A stretch of DNA of 64,000 bases from Micromonospora sp. NBC_01699 (GCF_036250065.1 NZ_CP109199.1:6632001-6696000); one strand, 5' to 3'. Shown: positions 20,911-31,021, counted from the first letter of the stretch. The notes: a model not told the origin generated them from the letters alone. Made by a program: numbers and translations.

Positions 20911-22626
20911 TCAGCCGCCGACCCGGCCGGCGTGGATGGCCCGGACCAGGTCGATCGTGTCCGCCTCGGCGGCGGTCTTGTCGGCGCGGTAACGCACCAC
21001 CCGGGCGAACCGCAGCGCCATCCCGCCCGGATAGCGGGAGCTGGTCTGCACCCCGTCGAAGGCGATCTCCACCACCTGCTCGGGTCGGACCCGGACCACC
21101 CAGTCGCCCCGCTCGACCGCCAGTTCGAGGAAGCGCTCGGTCTGCCACCGCAGCAGGTCGTCGGTGAGGCCCTTGAAGGTCTTGCCGAGCATCACGAACC
21201 CGCCGGTGGCCGGGTCGCGGGCGCCGAGGTGCAGGTTCGACAGCCAGCCCTGGCGTCGGCCGCTGCCCCACTCCACGGCGAGCACCACCAGGTCGAGGGT
21301 GTGCCGGGGCTTCACCTTGATCCAGCCGCCGCCGCGCCGACCGGCCTCGTACGGCGCGTCCGGCGACTTCACCACCACCCCCTCCTGCCCGGCGTCGAGC
21401 GCGGCGGCGAACGCGTCGGCGGCGGCCAGCACACTGTCGACGGTCACCCGGCCGACGAGTTGCGGTGCGGCGACCGTGTCGGCCAGGGCCGCCCACCGCT
21501 GCCGGCCGGGCGCGTCGAGCAGGTCCGTGCCGTCGAGGTGCAGCAGGTCGAAGAAGTACGGGGTGAGCACGGTGCTGCCGGTGCTGCCGGCCGCCGCCCT
21601 TACCGCCGGGGCGGCCGGTTCGGGGCGGACCGGCACGGGTAGCTGGGCCGGTGTGGGCGGATCGGTCGGCGGTGGTGGGGCGGCCGGCGAGGCACCGAAC
21701 GACCGGACCGGTTCGGTCGCCGACTGCTCGGCGGCCACCTCGGCGGAGAGCCCGGCGGTCGGACTGCGGCGGGCGCCCCGGGTGGCGGCCCGGCTGGCGG
21801 TCTCCTGGAACGGCCGGGGTCGGCCGGTGGCGTCCAGCGCGATCGCCTCGCCGTCGAGCACGAGTTCACGGGCCGGCAGCGCGCGCACGGCCGCCACCAC
21901 CTCGGGCACCCTGGCGGTGATGTCGTCCAGGCTGCGGGTGAAGACGGCGATCTCACCGCCGGAGCGGTGCACCTGGATCCGGATGCCGTCGAGCTTGACG
22001 TCGACCACGGCCGGTGTCCCGGTCGCCTCGATCGCCTGGTCGACCGAGGGCGCGCTGGCGGCGAGCATCGGCGCGAGCGGCCGACCGACCCGCAGGCTGA
22101 TCTCACCGAGTGCGGCGGCGCCGCCGGTCAGGGCCGCCGTCGCGACCGCCTTCAGGTCGCCGGCCAGCAACAACGCCCGGCGTACGGCGGGCAGCGGCAC
22201 CTGGGCGGCGCGGGCGACCGCGTCGGCCAGCAACCCCGCCTGGGCGCCCTGACGCAACTCCCCGCCGAACAACCCGACCAGCATCCGTTGCTCGTCGGCG
22301 GTGGCGGCACCGAACAGCCGGCCGATCAGCTCCCGGCGCCGGTTCTGCGACCCGGGACCGGAGACGGCGGCGATGCCGTCGATGGCGGCGTCGACGTCGG
22401 CCACGGTCAGCGACGGATGTTCCGCCGGTGGTGGCAGGTCGCGCAGGCCGGCGTAGCCGACCCCGGTCTGCCGCTGGCGCAGCTCGCCGGCCAGGTAGGC
22501 GGAGCCGGCCGGGATCTCGTCCGGGGCGAGCCCCCGCAGGGCGGCGGCCAGCAGCTCGACCTTCGCCCGTCGGGCGGAGGTCGCGCTCACGGCGGCGGAG
22601 GTGGCCGCCAGGTCGAGGAACCGCAC
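20911..22626 (-). CDS. ATP-dependent DNA ligase (LigB type) with a Pro-rich insert
   Basis: A protein of about 571 residues. Residues 1-190 are the N-terminal DNA-binding domain. The adenylation domain has motif I with the AMP-accepting lysine (VKLDGIRIQ, Lys-211), motif [14 protein letters not shown], IIIa [30 protein letters not shown] and V WIKVKP. An OB domain follows to the end. Residues about 285-352, between motifs III and IIIa, are an unusual Ala/Pro/Ser-rich insertion. The role is nick sealing in repair, as an accessory to the essential NAD ligase. The GTG at 22626 starts the expected [13 protein letters not shown]; upstream in-frame sequence is not coding. Confidence 0.9.
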   Translation of the reverse strand: MRFLDLAATSAAVSATSARRAKVELLAAALRGLAPDEIPAGSAYLAGELRQRQTGVGYAGLRDLPPPAEHPSLTVADVDAAIDGIAAVSGPGSQNRRRELIGRLFGAATADEQRMLVGLFGGELRQGAQAGLLADAVARAAQVPLPAVRRALLLAGDLKAVATAALTGGAAALGEISLRVGRPLAPMLAASAPSVDQAIEATGTPAVVDVKLDGIRIQVHRSGGEIAVFTRSLDDITARVPEVVAAVRALPARELVLDGEAIALDATGRPRPFQETASRAATRGARRSPTAGLSAEVAAEQSATEPVRSFGASPAAPPPPTDPPTPAQLPVPVRPEPAAPAVRAAAGSTGSTVLTPYFFDLLHLDGTDLLDAPGRQRWAALADTVAAPQLVGRVTVDSVLAAADAFAAALDAGQEGVVVKSPDAPYEAGRRGGGWIKVKPRHTLDLVVLAVEWGSGRRQGWLSNLHLGARDPATGGFVMLGKTFKGLTDDLLRWQTERFLELAVERGDWVVRVRPEQVVEIAFDGVQTSSRYPGGMALRFARVVRYRADKTAAEADTIDLVRAIHAGRVGG

Positions 22627-22670
22627 GTCCCCAATCCTGGCAGCCACCCCCGACAAACCGTCGGGCAAAG

Positions 22671-22889
22671 CTAAACGGAGATCGGCTCCTCGACCCGCAA
22701 CCCCCGGGCCCGTATCTCGTCGGCGACCCGGGAGAGTACGGAGTCGAGCGCGCAGAGAACACTGGAAAGCTCGCCGAGCTGGTCGGTCAGCACCTCTTCC
22801 GACCATGCGGAGACGTTGACGTCCCCCAGAGCACTGACAGCGGCGTGGAGCCGCACAATGGCCTCGTTCGTACTCATGTTCGAAACCAT
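22671..22889 (-). CDS. Small acidic hypothetical protein
   Basis: A 72-residue (or 68, from the ATG at 22877) protein of two predicted helices: [22 protein letters not shown] and [27 protein letters not shown]. The pattern resembles the N-terminal helical region of actinobacterial DUF222/HNH proteins but nothing of the nuclease follows, so it may be a stand-alone small protein or a remnant. It ends 45 bp before the ligase start on the same strand. No function is assigned. Confidence 0.55.
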   Translation of the reverse strand: MVSNMSTNEAIVRLHAAVSALGDVNVSAWSEEVLTDQLGELSSVLCALDSVLSRVADEIRARGLRVEEPISV

Positions 22890-22972
22890 ACTGCACGACT
22901 CGGGACGTACGCCGGAACTTCGCCGTTTTCTCCTGGCATGGTGACCCGGACTCCTGCGGTGTCCGGTGCTGG

Positions 22973-24340
22973 TCAGCCGTTGGCGGCGGCCGCCTCGGCG
23001 ACGTTGGCCAGCAGCAGCGTCTCGGCCAGGCAGACCCGGGCGAACTCGCCGAGGTGCAGGCTCTCGTTCGGCCCGTGCGCCCGCGCGTGCGGGTCCTCCA
23101 CGCCGGTGACCAGGATCGCCGCCTGCGGGAACATCTCCTGGAAGGTGGCGATGAACGGGATCGAACCACCGACCCCGATGTCGACCGGCTGGACCCCGTC
23201 CCAGGCCGCCTCGAAAGCGCCCCGCGCCGCGTCGAAGTACGGCCCGGTCGCGTCGATCACGCACGGCTCGCCGTCGTGTTCGATGGTGACCACCGCCGTC
23301 GTGCCCCACGGGGCATTCTTCTCCAGGTGCGCCCGCAGCGCGGCGTACGCCTGCTTCGGGTGGTCGCCCGGCGCCAGCCGTACGCTGAGCTTGGCCTTCG
23401 CGGCCGGGACCAGCGCGTTGGGCGCACCGACGGTCGGCGGCGCGTCGATGGCGAGGATCGCCAGCGCGGGCTTGGTCCAGATCCGGTCGGTGAGCCGACC
23501 GGTGCCGATGAAGGAGACACCGTCGGACAGGCCGGACTCGACCCGCAGCCGGTCCTCCGGGTAGTCGACGGTCGCGCCGCCCCGGCTGACCAGCCCGTCC
23601 ACCGCCACGTCACCGGCGTCGTCGTGCAGCGTGGCGAGCAGTCGGGTCAGCGCCGTCAGCGCGTCCGGCACCGCACCGCCGAACATGCCGCTGTGTACGG
23701 CGTGGTCGAGCGTGCGGATCTCGACGAAGCAGTTCACGATGCCGCGCAGCGAGGTGGTCAGCGCCGGTACGCCGATGTCCCAGTTGCCGGAGTCGGCGAT
23801 CACGATCACGTCGGAGGCGATCTCGTCACGGTGTTCCCGGAGCAACCGCTCCAGCGAGTCGGAGCCGAACTCCTCCTCACCCTCGATGAACAGCACCACG
23901 CCGACCGGCAGGTCGTCGCCGAACGCGCGCAGCGCGGCCACGTGCGCCATGATGCCGGCCTTGTCGTCGGCCGCGCCCCGGCCGTAGAGCCGCCCGTCGC
24001 GCTCCACCGGCTCGAACGGGTCGCTCTCCCAGAGGCTCAGGTCGCCGACCGGCTGGACGTCATGATGGGCGTAGAGCAGCACGGTCGGCGCCCCGGGCGG
24101 CGCGGCCCGCCGACCGATGACCGCCGGCTGCCCGCCGGAACGCACGATTCGTACGTCGAGCGAGCAACCACGCAGGAGTTCGGCGACGGCCTCGGCGGAG
24201 CGTTCCACGTGTGCGTGGTCGAAGCCGTCGAACGCGATGCCGGGGATCCGGACGAGGCGTTCGAGGTCGGCCCGGACGCCCGGCAGCTCCCGCTCGATCG
24301 CGGCCCGCAACCCGGCCTCGGTGAAGATCGGTCTGGTCAT
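22973..24340 (-). CDS. M20-family metallodipeptidase
   Basis: A 455-residue cytoplasmic zinc peptidase of the M20 family (dipeptidase/ArgE/DapE group). Metal and catalytic signatures are in order: [10 protein letters not shown] (His ligand and Asp), [18 protein letters not shown] (bridging Asp), and [13 protein letters not shown] (catalytic and ligand Glu pair); a final [15 protein letters not shown] supplies the last histidine. The dimerisation lid is the middle third. Full length, ATG start. The precise substrate (di- or tripeptides) cannot be read from sequence. Confidence 0.92.
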   Translation of the reverse strand: MTRPIFTEAGLRAAIERELPGVRADLERLVRIPGIAFDGFDHAHVERSAEAVAELLRGCSLDVRIVRSGGQPAVIGRRAAPPGAPTVLLYAHHDVQPVGDLSLWESDPFEPVERDGRLYGRGAADDKAGIMAHVAALRAFGDDLPVGVVLFIEGEEEFGSDSLERLLREHRDEIASDVIVIADSGNWDIGVPALTTSLRGIVNCFVEIRTLDHAVHSGMFGGAVPDALTALTRLLATLHDDAGDVAVDGLVSRGGATVDYPEDRLRVESGLSDGVSFIGTGRLTDRIWTKPALAILAIDAPPTVGAPNALVPAAKAKLSVRLAPGDHPKQAYAALRAHLEKNAPWGTTAVVTIEHDGEPCVIDATGPYFDAARGAFEAAWDGVQPVDIGVGGSIPFIATFQEMFPQAAILVTGVEDPHARAHGPNESLHLGEFARVCLAETLLLANVAEAAAANG

Positions 24341-24487
24341 GACCGGAATCGTAGGCCGACGTTACCGCTGGCTGCCCGCCGAGCCCGCCCGTGCTCGTTC
24401 CACATCCCGAAGAACGACCGGACCACCTCGTCGAAGCCGCGATCGTGCCGCAGCGGCCCGTTGCCGTCCACGGTTCGGACATACCAG

Positions 24488-25171
24488 TCAGGCCAATCGA
24501 ACGTAGTGGATCTGCGGATCGAACGCCGCCCCGCCGACACCCCCGGCGTGAGCATCCGACTCTGCCGGCGCCGGGTGCTCGTCGGGTGCGCCGTCGACCA
24601 CCAGATCGGCCCGCTCGGCGGTGGCGTCCGTACGGAAGTGTCGGCGCTCGCCCCGCCGCCACCGGATCAGGTACGGCAGCAGTTCCGCGCCGTCGCGGGA
24701 CACCGCCCGGTCCAGCCGCAGTCGGGCCGACGCGGTCACGAAGGCCGTCAGGGTCAACTCCGGCGCGATAGCGGTCCGGCCACTGCTCACCCCTTCGAGC
24801 AGCACCACCGGCGCGGCCGGCACGGTGACCCAGCCGGGCTCGAACTCCTCGCGTACCCAGTCGTAGCGGCGGTACCGTCCGGGCCGACCGGCGCGCAGCG
24901 GGCCGAGCACCCACTCCTCCAGCCGGGGCCAGAAGCTGAACTGGTCGTCCCAGCCGTCCAGCAGGTCATCGGTATGCACCACCGGCACCTCCTGCGCACC
25001 GGCACCGCCACCCCCCAGCGCGGCGGCGAGGCGACCGGCGAAAACGGTCTTACCCGCGCCGCTGGGCCCGTCGACCGCCACCAACCGGGTACGCCCGAGC
25101 CGCGCCGTCCGCTCCAGAATCAGTCGAGCAAGATCCGCGTACGTCTCCACCCGCCCAACCACCCACGGCAC
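24488..25171 (-). CDS. Uridine kinase-like P-loop kinase
   Basis: A 227-residue P-loop NTPase of the uridine kinase/phosphoribulokinase-like group. Walker A is GPSGAGKTVFAGRLAAAL near residues 35-52; a VHTDDLLDGWDD segment (substrate/metal site), VVLLEGVSSGR (Walker B region) and the RRDGAELLPYLIRWRRGERRHF lid follow. It would phosphorylate a nucleoside or similar small molecule; the substrate is unknown. The first 15 residues are uncertain because several in-frame GTG codons follow the ATG at 25171. It lies just downstream of cobQ on the same strand. Confidence 0.82.
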   Translation of the reverse strand: MPWVVGRVETYADLARLILERTARLGRTRLVAVDGPSGAGKTVFAGRLAAALGGGGAGAQEVPVVHTDDLLDGWDDQFSFWPRLEEWVLGPLRAGRPGRYRRYDWVREEFEPGWVTVPAAPVVLLEGVSSGRTAIAPELTLTAFVTASARLRLDRAVSRDGAELLPYLIRWRRGERRHFRTDATAERADLVVDGAPDEHPAPAESDAHAGGVGGAAFDPQIHYVRLA

Positions 25172-25208
25172 GCTACCGCCCGCCCCTGTCCCGATACCGC
25201 CGGGGTGT

Positions 25209-26792
25209 TCAGGCGGCCGAGGGTGCGCCGGGAGGGATGAAGGGGAGGTTGGTGGGGGCGCCGGAGTCGATCAGGCGCCAGAGGGCCTCGGTGTTCAGGT
25301 GTTCCTCGACCAGGTCGCCGAGCAGGTCGAGGGTACGTTCCCGGGCGGCGGCGAAGGAGGTGTCCGGCGCGACCCGGAAGCCGTGCCGACCGGCCAACCG
25401 GGCCGCCTCGGTCAGGAACCGGCGGCGGAACCCGTCCGACTCGAACGCGCCGTGCCAGTGGGTGCCGAGGACGGCACCGACACTCGCCCCCTCCGCCCGC
25501 CCGTCCGCGTACGTGAGCAGCGGTGGCAGGTCGGCGTCGGCGCTGGAGACGTACCCGTGGTGGATCTCGTAGCCGTGCACCGGGAGTGAACCGTAGGCCG
25601 TGCCCACCGACCGGGTCACCGTCTTGCGCGGGGCGAAGGCGATCTCCGTCGGGAGCAGCCCGAGCCCGTCGACCGTGCCGCGCCGGCTCTCCACCTCGTC
25701 GTGGATGGCTCGGGAGAGCATCTGGAACCCGCCGCAGATGCCCAGCAGCGGGCGACCGGCCCCGGCGTGCGCGAGCACCGCGTCGGCGAGGCCGGTACGC
25801 CGCAGCCAGGCAAGATCGTCCACGGTCGACTTGGTGCCGGGCAGCACCACCAGGTCGGCGGCGGCGACCTCGCTCGGCTCGACGGTGAGCCGGACCCGTA
25901 CGCCGGGTTCGGTGGCGAGCGCCTCCAGGTCGGTGGCGTTGGAGATCCGGGGCAGCCGGATCACCGCCACGTCCAGCCACTCGGTGCCCAGCGGCGGTGC
26001 CGGCCGACCGAGCAACCGGTCGTACGCGAGCGAGTCCTCGGCGTCGAGCCACAGGTCACGGTCCCAGGGCAGCACCCCGTACGTGGGTCGGCCGGTGACC
26101 CGGGCGAGCATGTCGACGCCGGGCTGGAGCAGTCCGAGGTCCCCCCGGAACTTGTTGATCACGAATCCGGCGACAAGTGCCTGGTCGGCGGGGTCGAGCA
26201 GGGCGACGGTGCCGAACAGTGAGGCGAAGACACCGCCCCGGTCGATGTCGGCGACCACGATGGTGGGCAGTTCGGCGTGCCGGGCCAGGCCCATGTTGAC
26301 GTAGTCGGTGTCCCGCAGGTTGATCTCGGCCGGGCTGCCGGCGCCCTCGCAGATCACCACGTCGTACTCGGCGCGCAGTTCGGCCAGGGCGGCGAACGCG
26401 GTCCGGGCCAGCCGGGGCCGCAGCGCCCGGAAGTTCGTCGCCGTGATCGAGGCGGTACCGGCCCGCTCGGCCGCGTCCCCGGCTGGTTCGCGCAGCGCCT
26501 CGCCGAGCAGCACGACCTGGCTGGACAGGTCGCTGCCCGGCTTCAGCAGCACCGGGTTGAACCGCAGGTCGGGCGGGAGTCCGCAGGCGGCGGCCTGCAT
26601 GGCCTGGGCCCGGCCGATCTCCCCGCCCCGGCCGTCCGGCCCGACCACCACGGCCGAGTTGTTGGACATGTTCTGTGCCTTGAACGGGGCCACGTTGACC
26701 CCCCGTCGACGCAGCCACCGGCAGATGCCGGCGGTGAGCACGCTCTTGCCCGCGTCCGAGGTGGTGCCGGCGACGAGCAGCCCGCCGCTCAC
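25209..26792 (-). CDS. cobQ: Cobyric acid synthase
   Basis: A 527-residue glutamine-dependent enzyme that amidates carboxylates b, d, e and g of adenosylcobyrinic acid a,c-diamide. The N-terminal synthetase domain has [36 protein letters not shown] and [17 protein letters not shown]. The class I amidotransferase domain has the catalytic cysteine intact in [15 protein letters not shown], and [15 protein letters not shown]. The GTG at 26792 overlaps the cobD stop as GTGA, so it is coupled to cobD; the long open frame upstream is a shadow of cobD. Confidence 0.94.
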   Translation of the reverse strand: MSGGLLVAGTTSDAGKSVLTAGICRWLRRRGVNVAPFKAQNMSNNSAVVVGPDGRGGEIGRAQAMQAAACGLPPDLRFNPVLLKPGSDLSSQVVLLGEALREPAGDAAERAGTASITATNFRALRPRLARTAFAALAELRAEYDVVICEGAGSPAEINLRDTDYVNMGLARHAELPTIVVADIDRGGVFASLFGTVALLDPADQALVAGFVINKFRGDLGLLQPGVDMLARVTGRPTYGVLPWDRDLWLDAEDSLAYDRLLGRPAPPLGTEWLDVAVIRLPRISNATDLEALATEPGVRVRLTVEPSEVAAADLVVLPGTKSTVDDLAWLRRTGLADAVLAHAGAGRPLLGICGGFQMLSRAIHDEVESRRGTVDGLGLLPTEIAFAPRKTVTRSVGTAYGSLPVHGYEIHHGYVSSADADLPPLLTYADGRAEGASVGAVLGTHWHGAFESDGFRRRFLTEAARLAGRHGFRVAPDTSFAAARERTLDLLGDLVEEHLNTEALWRLIDSGAPTNLPFIPPGAPSAA

Positions 26793-27844
26793 CGCGGCTT
26801 CCGCCGTGCTCGGGAGGAGACCGCGGTCGCGCCGACGACCCGGCCGAGACCGCCCAGCACGGCCCGCCGGGGTCGGGCGGTGATCGCGTACGCCACGGCG
26901 ACGCCGAGCGCACCGAGCCCGACCGTGCCGGAGAGCTTGGCCGCCCGGCGGATGTGCCGCGCCTCCGGCCGGGGGCCGTCCCCGAGGAAGGGCCGCACCT
27001 CGGAGCGCCCGAAGTAGACGTTGCGCCCGCCCAGCCGTACGCCGAGCGCGCCGGCCATCGCGGACTCGCACTGTCCGGCGTTGGGGCTGGGATGATCGTT
27101 GCGGTCCCGGCGCCAGACCCGCCAGGCCCGCGCCCGGTCTCCGCGTACGGAGGGGGCGGCGGCGATGGTGAGCAGCGCGGTCAGCCGGGACGGCACCAGG
27201 TTGAGCAGGTCGTCGAGGCGGGCGGCGGCGGTGCCGAAGCGCTCGTAGCGGGGCGACCGGTGTCCGACCATCGCGTCCAGGGTGTTGACCGCCCGGTAAC
27301 CGACCAGTCCGGGCAGGCCGGCGACGGCACCCCAGACCAGTGGCGCCACCACGGCGTCGGAGGTGTTCTCCGCGACCGACTCGACGGTGGCGCGGGCCAG
27401 TTCGGGCTCGTCCAGCGTCGACGGGTCCCGACCGCAGAGGTGGCCGAGTCGCTGCCGGGCCGCCGGCAGGTCGCCCCGGCGCAGCGACCGGCTCATCACC
27501 GTCGCCTCGTGCCGCAGGGTCCGCCCGCCGAGCACGGTCCAGGTGCCGGCCGCGACCAGCGCCGCACGGGCCACCGGCCGGCGCCGGGTCGCGGTCGCCG
27601 CGGCCACCGCGACGAGCACGGGTACGCCCACCGCCAGCGCCGCGTACGCCGTACCGGCGGACCGGTTGGGCTGGTAGAGCCGGCTCTCCAGGGCGGCGGC
27701 GGCCTGCCCGAACCCCGCGACCGGATGCAGCCGGCGGGGATCGCCGAAGAGTGCGTCCAGTGCGTAACCGGCGGCCAGCCCGGCCGCGTTGGCGGTGCCA
27801 CTGCCCAGCCACGACCCGCTCGCGCGGGCTCTGGATCTTGGCAC
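26789..27844 (-). CDS. cobD: Adenosylcobinamide-phosphate synthase
   Basis: A 351-residue (from the GTG at 27844) integral membrane protein of the CbiB/CobD family that attaches the aminopropanol arm to adenosylcobyric acid. Family segments are [23 protein letters not shown] near the start, [44 protein letters not shown], and [24 protein letters not shown]. Several hydrophobic stretches are seen. An upstream GTG at 27895 is an alternative start. It is the first gene of a cobD-cobQ pair. Confidence 0.92.
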   Translation of the reverse strand: MPRSRARASGSWLGSGTANAAGLAAGYALDALFGDPRRLHPVAGFGQAAAALESRLYQPNRSAGTAYAALAVGVPVLVAVAAATATRRRPVARAALVAAGTWTVLGGRTLRHEATVMSRSLRRGDLPAARQRLGHLCGRDPSTLDEPELARATVESVAENTSDAVVAPLVWGAVAGLPGLVGYRAVNTLDAMVGHRSPRYERFGTAAARLDDLLNLVPSRLTALLTIAAAPSVRGDRARAWRVWRRDRNDHPSPNAGQCESAMAGALGVRLGGRNVYFGRSEVRPFLGDGPRPEARHIRRAAKLSGTVGLGALGVAVAYAITARPRRAVLGGLGRVVGATAVSSRARRKPR

Positions 27845-28147
27845 GCTGGTTCCGTCCCGCCGTTCGATCCGACGATCGATCGCCTTCGGTCGCACTCCGA
27901 CCACCCCCGGCCGGCAGCCTAGCCAGCGGATGCCTGCCGGACGCGACGGGGCGGCGAGCACTCCGCTTTCAGGCCGGAAGCATTTGCGGGTGCACCTGCC
28001 CGTCGAGCCGGCGCCGCCCGGTGGGAGCGAATCGTCCGGCCCAGCAGGCAGGTCGCCGCCGAAGGCCGCAGGACGCATGGGTGCGCGGCCCGGGTAGACG
28101 CTGGCAGCCGGCGGCGGTGGGAATCCGGTGACGGCGCTGACCAGCAA
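27845..28147. other. 303-bp leader region upstream of cobD
   Basis: No gene is supported here. It lies between cobD and the end of the XRE-cupin gene on the same strand and should hold the cobD-cobQ promoter. The expected cobalamin riboswitch was looked for on the cobD strand and not found. A riboswitch-like core occurs on the opposite strand at 28118-28148 (GGGAATCCGGTG and GCTGACCAGCAAC), shortened between the two motifs and pointing away from cobD. Confidence 0.4.
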
Positions 28148-28705
28148 CTAGTGCTCAGGACCCAGGTGGCTGCGTTCGCCCTCGTGGTCGAGGATGCAGA
28201 GGATCTCGGCCGGGCCGCCCTGCGCGCCAAATGCGTGGGGGACCATCGTGGAGAACTCGGCTGCCTCGTTCACCCCCACCAGGATCGTTCGCTCGCCGAG
28301 ACGCAGCACGATCGTGCCGGAGAGCACGGTGAACCAGTCACGTCCCGGATGCACCCGCAGCTCTGCCGGCACCTCACGGGTGACCCGCAGTTTGGCGACG
28401 GTCTGGCTACTGTCCCGGGACAGTAGCCAGGTGGTGATGCCGCGCTCATCGTTGCAATGCGGGCGGATCACGACGTCGTCGTCGGCATCCGACTCGACCA
28501 GCTGATCAAGCGTGGTGCCCAGCGCTCGGGCGATCGCGGCCAGCTGGTCCAGGGCGATCCGCCGGTGGCCGGTCTCGATTCGGCTGAGCGTGGACGGGCT
28601 GAGCAGGCAGCGGGTGGCCAGTTCGTCCAGCGACCAGCCGCGGGCCACTCGCAGGCCGCGGATCCGCTGCCGGACCAGGGCCTCCAGGTCGTCGTCTTGC
28701 TTCAT
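28148..28705 (-). CDS. XRE-cupin transcriptional regulator
   Basis: A 185-residue regulator. Residues 8-65 are an XRE helix-turn-helix (LRVARGWSLDELATRCLLSPSTLSRIETGHRRI). Residues about 110-180 are a cupin beta-barrel (VHPGRDWFTVLSGTIVLRLGERTILVGVNEAAEFSTMVPHAF) that would bind a small ligand. The ATG at 28705 (MKQDDDLEALVRQR) is preferred over the longer open frame. The start codon lies inside a 7-bp inverted repeat. It diverges from the methyltransferase gene across 47 bp and probably controls it. Confidence 0.88.
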   Translation of the reverse strand: MKQDDDLEALVRQRIRGLRVARGWSLDELATRCLLSPSTLSRIETGHRRIALDQLAAIARALGTTLDQLVESDADDDVVIRPHCNDERGITTWLLSRDSSQTVAKLRVTREVPAELRVHPGRDWFTVLSGTIVLRLGERTILVGVNEAAEFSTMVPHAFGAQGGPAEILCILDHEGERSHLGPEH

Positions 28706-28714
28706 ACGCAAGAC
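28694..28714. promoter_or_regulatory. Inverted repeat over the XRE-cupin start codon
   Basis: GTCTTGC (28694-28700) and GCAAGAC (28708-28714) are perfect reverse complements with a 7-base spacer containing the start codon of the regulator. In a 47-bp divergent promoter region this is a likely operator for autoregulation and for control of the methyltransferase. Confidence 0.55.
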
Positions 28715-28752
28715 ACTATGCCAATACCGCAACGGGCGGCTACCGTCGACGC

Positions 28753-29538
28753 ATGGCACACGACCACCTGATCGAGATGCTCGACCTGGACGCCGAGGTC
28801 CTGCACGAATACCACCGCGACCTGATCGGCTGGGTCGGCCGGGAGGCCGTCGACCGGCCTCGCGTCCTCGACCTCGGGGCCGGCAGCGGCACCGGCTCCC
28901 TCGCCCTCGCCCGGGAACTGCCCGGATCCGAGATCACCGCAGTCGACCTGTCCCCGGAGATGCTGGCCCACCTGCGCAGCCGGGCCGACGCCGCCGGGCT
29001 GGGCGAGCGGATCCGAACCATCGAGGCCGACCTCGATCGACCCTGGCCCGATTTCGGACCGACCGACGTGATCTGGGCCGCATCCTCGATGCACCACATG
29101 GGCGACCCCGGCCGTGCGCTCGCATCGGCATTCGGTGCGCTGCGGCCGGGTGGGCTGTTGGTGATCGCCGAGTTGGACTCGTTCCCGCACTTCCTGGCCG
29201 GCACCCCGGACGAGGGCGTGGAGGAGCGCGGTCACGCCGAAATGGCGAAACGTCGGGCCGAGGCGGGCCTGCACATGCACGAGAACTGGGGCGACCGGAT
29301 CACCCAAGCCGGATTCAAGGCGGTGACCGAGCGACACATCGACATCGACCTCCGGCCGCCGCTGCCCGCAGCCACCGCGCGGTATGCCGAGGTCTGCCTG
29401 CTCCGGATGCGCCATGGGTTGGACGAGCGGCTGTCGTCGTCCGATCTCGCGGCCCTGAACAAGGTTGTCGCGGGCCTTGGCGACCGCGACGACCTCAGCG
29501 TACGCACCGAACGGACGATCTGGCTGGCCCGTCGCTAG
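28753..29538 (+). CDS. Class I SAM-dependent methyltransferase
   Basis: A 261-residue cytoplasmic methyltransferase. Motif I is RVLDLGAGSGTGSLALAREL, followed by ITAVDLSPEMLAHLRSRA (acidic ribose-binding residue), the DVIWAASSMHHMGDPGRAL post-I region and LRPGGLLVIAELDSF. Type 11/trans-aconitate methyltransferase-like domain. The C-terminal third (LPAATARYAEVCLLRMRHGLDERL) is helical and probably substrate-specific. It diverges from the XRE-cupin regulator. The methyl acceptor is unknown. Confidence 0.87.
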   Translation: MAHDHLIEMLDLDAEVLHEYHRDLIGWVGREAVDRPRVLDLGAGSGTGSLALARELPGSEITAVDLSPEMLAHLRSRADAAGLGERIRTIEADLDRPWPDFGPTDVIWAASSMHHMGDPGRALASAFGALRPGGLLVIAELDSFPHFLAGTPDEGVEERGHAEMAKRRAEAGLHMHENWGDRITQAGFKAVTERHIDIDLRPPLPAATARYAEVCLLRMRHGLDERLSSSDLAALNKVVAGLGDRDDLSVRTERTIWLARR

Positions 29539-29547
29539 CCCCGGCGA

Positions 29548-29886
29548 CTACCCCTCAAGAGGAACTATGTACGCGTTGACGAAGAAGTGTTCAACCTTCG
29601 CCCAGTGGAGGTGACCCGCCTTCGCTTCGTCACCCTCCCCGCCGAGTACGACGTGAAGATGCACGGTCCCATCCTTGATCTCACCCGTGCCGGACAACTC
29701 GAATGGCTCGGCATACTCCGTGAGGATGTCCTTCGCGTGGTCATCCGCCGCCATGGTCGAGATACAACATCCCTCCACCGCCCCGATCAGGGACACGACC
29801 GCACCATCCGTCACACCGCGCGCCCGTAGTTCGGCCTTCAGCGTGGACACGACTTCCTGGCCGGGCCGGACGGAAACGAGGATCAT
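29548..29886 (-). CDS. PPC-domain (DUF296) protein
   Basis: A 112-residue single-domain PPC (plants and prokaryotes conserved, DUF296) protein. Family marks are the N-terminal RPGQEVVSTLKAELRARGVTDGAVVSLIGAVEGC and the C-terminal GTVHLHVVLGGEGDEAKAGHL metal-site-like segment with two histidines. In plants such domains accompany AT-hooks; bacterial stand-alone members form trimers of unknown role. Clear GGGAGG site 6 bases before the ATG. Converges on the methyltransferase gene. Confidence 0.85.
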   Translation of the reverse strand: MILVSVRPGQEVVSTLKAELRARGVTDGAVVSLIGAVEGCCISTMAADDHAKDILTEYAEPFELSGTGEIKDGTVHLHVVLGGEGDEAKAGHLHWAKVEHFFVNAYIVPLEG

Positions 29887-29959
29887 CGGGGCCTCCCGGA
29901 AGTCACCGGATGATCAACCACCGGATCTGACCGAACCGATCGACCCCAGCGGCAGACCA

Positions 29960-31021
29960 TCACCGGCCCGCCCGCTCGACCTCTTGCAGGACGAGGCCGA
30001 GGGTCTGTGACCGTCGGTCTGTCGGCAGCGCCGCCCACGCTCGCCGGGCATGTGTCACGCCGGCTGCCTTGTCACCGGCCTTGGCCATCATCAGGCCCCG
30101 GTGTAGCTCGATATGGGTCGCGAACCGCGTCAGGGACGCGGGCCGTAGTCGGTCCGCTTCGTCTTGAGCCCCGCTGCCGGGCCCAACTATCCCGAGCCGT
30201 GCGTAGAGCATCGACCGGAACGTGGCCATCCGCCAGGCGGGCACGGCGAAATCCGAGATCAGTTCGTCGGACGCGACCCGGTCGAATATCCGCCGAGCAT
30301 CCTCGTCCGACGCAATCGCTCCGGTGAGGTCGCCGCGCCCGGCCGCGACATGAGCGCGTGCCATAAGCGCATTGAGACGCCCGAGTGACGGCCGGTCGGA
30401 GAGCCCGATTGCCTCGTCTGAATAGCGCTTGGCGACAGGGAGCGCCGCCCCTTCGTAGGCGAGCGCGATTGCCGCCCGTCCCCTGACCCACACCCGGACG
30501 CCCAGGTCGCTGGACCGGTCGGCTGCCGTCGCCGCGAGGTCGTACCACCTGACCGCCTCGCGTGGGTCTTTTGTGGTCTTCCCGTAAACCGCAAGCGCCC
30601 GCGCCGCGCTCGCCCACATCAGGGGCGTGTCCAGGTGCTGTTGCATGATCACGAGGTCGCCCGCGAGTCGACTCTGGAGTGCGTCCGCGCCAATCTCCAT
30701 GTAGTCCCGACCGTACTGCGCCACACGCTCCTGCCAGTCCTCTTCAGCGCCTCGGCCGTTGAGAGCAGCGCTGAAACCAGACCTGATGAGTTCGCTGGCC
30801 GCAACAGGGCCGACCACGCCTGCGAGTAGTTGCCTGCGGTTCACGTCCGCATCTCCCAACGCCCGCGCGTACGCGAGCACGACATCGTCCGTCGCGGTCC
30901 GGCGACCGGCCTCAACGTTGCTCAGGTGAGTAGCCGAGTAACACGACCGGGCCGCGATGTAGGCCAACGTGACGCCGGCCTCGGTTCGAGCCTGCCGTAG
31001 CCGCGCGCCGAGATCGCTCAC
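29960..31021 (-). CDS. XRE-family regulator with helical repeat C-terminus
   Basis: A 353-residue protein from the GTG at 31021 (AGGAAGG upstream). Residues 2-60 are an XRE helix-turn-helix (LGARLRQARTEAGVTLAYIAARSCYSATHLSNVEAGRR). The remainder is an alpha-helical, tetratricopeptide-like array (MWASAARALAVYGKTTKDPREAVRWYDLAATAADRSSD and later repeats). This architecture is common in actinobacteria, where it often controls differentiation or antibiotic clusters. The target is unknown. A further 54 in-frame codons upstream look non-coding. Confidence 0.85.
   Translation of the reverse strand: MSDLGARLRQARTEAGVTLAYIAARSCYSATHLSNVEAGRRTATDDVVLAYARALGDADVNRRQLLAGVVGPVAASELIRSGFSAALNGRGAEEDWQERVAQYGRDYMEIGADALQSRLAGDLVIMQQHLDTPLMWASAARALAVYGKTTKDPREAVRWYDLAATAADRSSDLGVRVWVRGRAAIALAYEGAALPVAKRYSDEAIGLSDRPSLGRLNALMARAHVAAGRGDLTGAIASDEDARRIFDRVASDELISDFAVPAWRMATFRSMLYARLGIVGPGSGAQDEADRLRPASLTRFATHIELHRGLMMAKAGDKAAGVTHARRAWAALPTDRRSQTLGLVLQEVERAGR

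Noticed and set aside
24341-24487. Small open frame of 72 codons between the kinase and dipeptidase genes (24337-24555, minus strand)
   Set aside because: It overlaps both the M20 gene start and the kinase 3' end, has no ribosome site, and its composition is that of non-coding GC-rich DNA.
27845-28147. Functional cobalamin riboswitch upstream of cobD
   Set aside because: On the cobD strand no GGGAA-GGTG core or convincing B12 box was found; the only core-like match is on the other strand and shortened.
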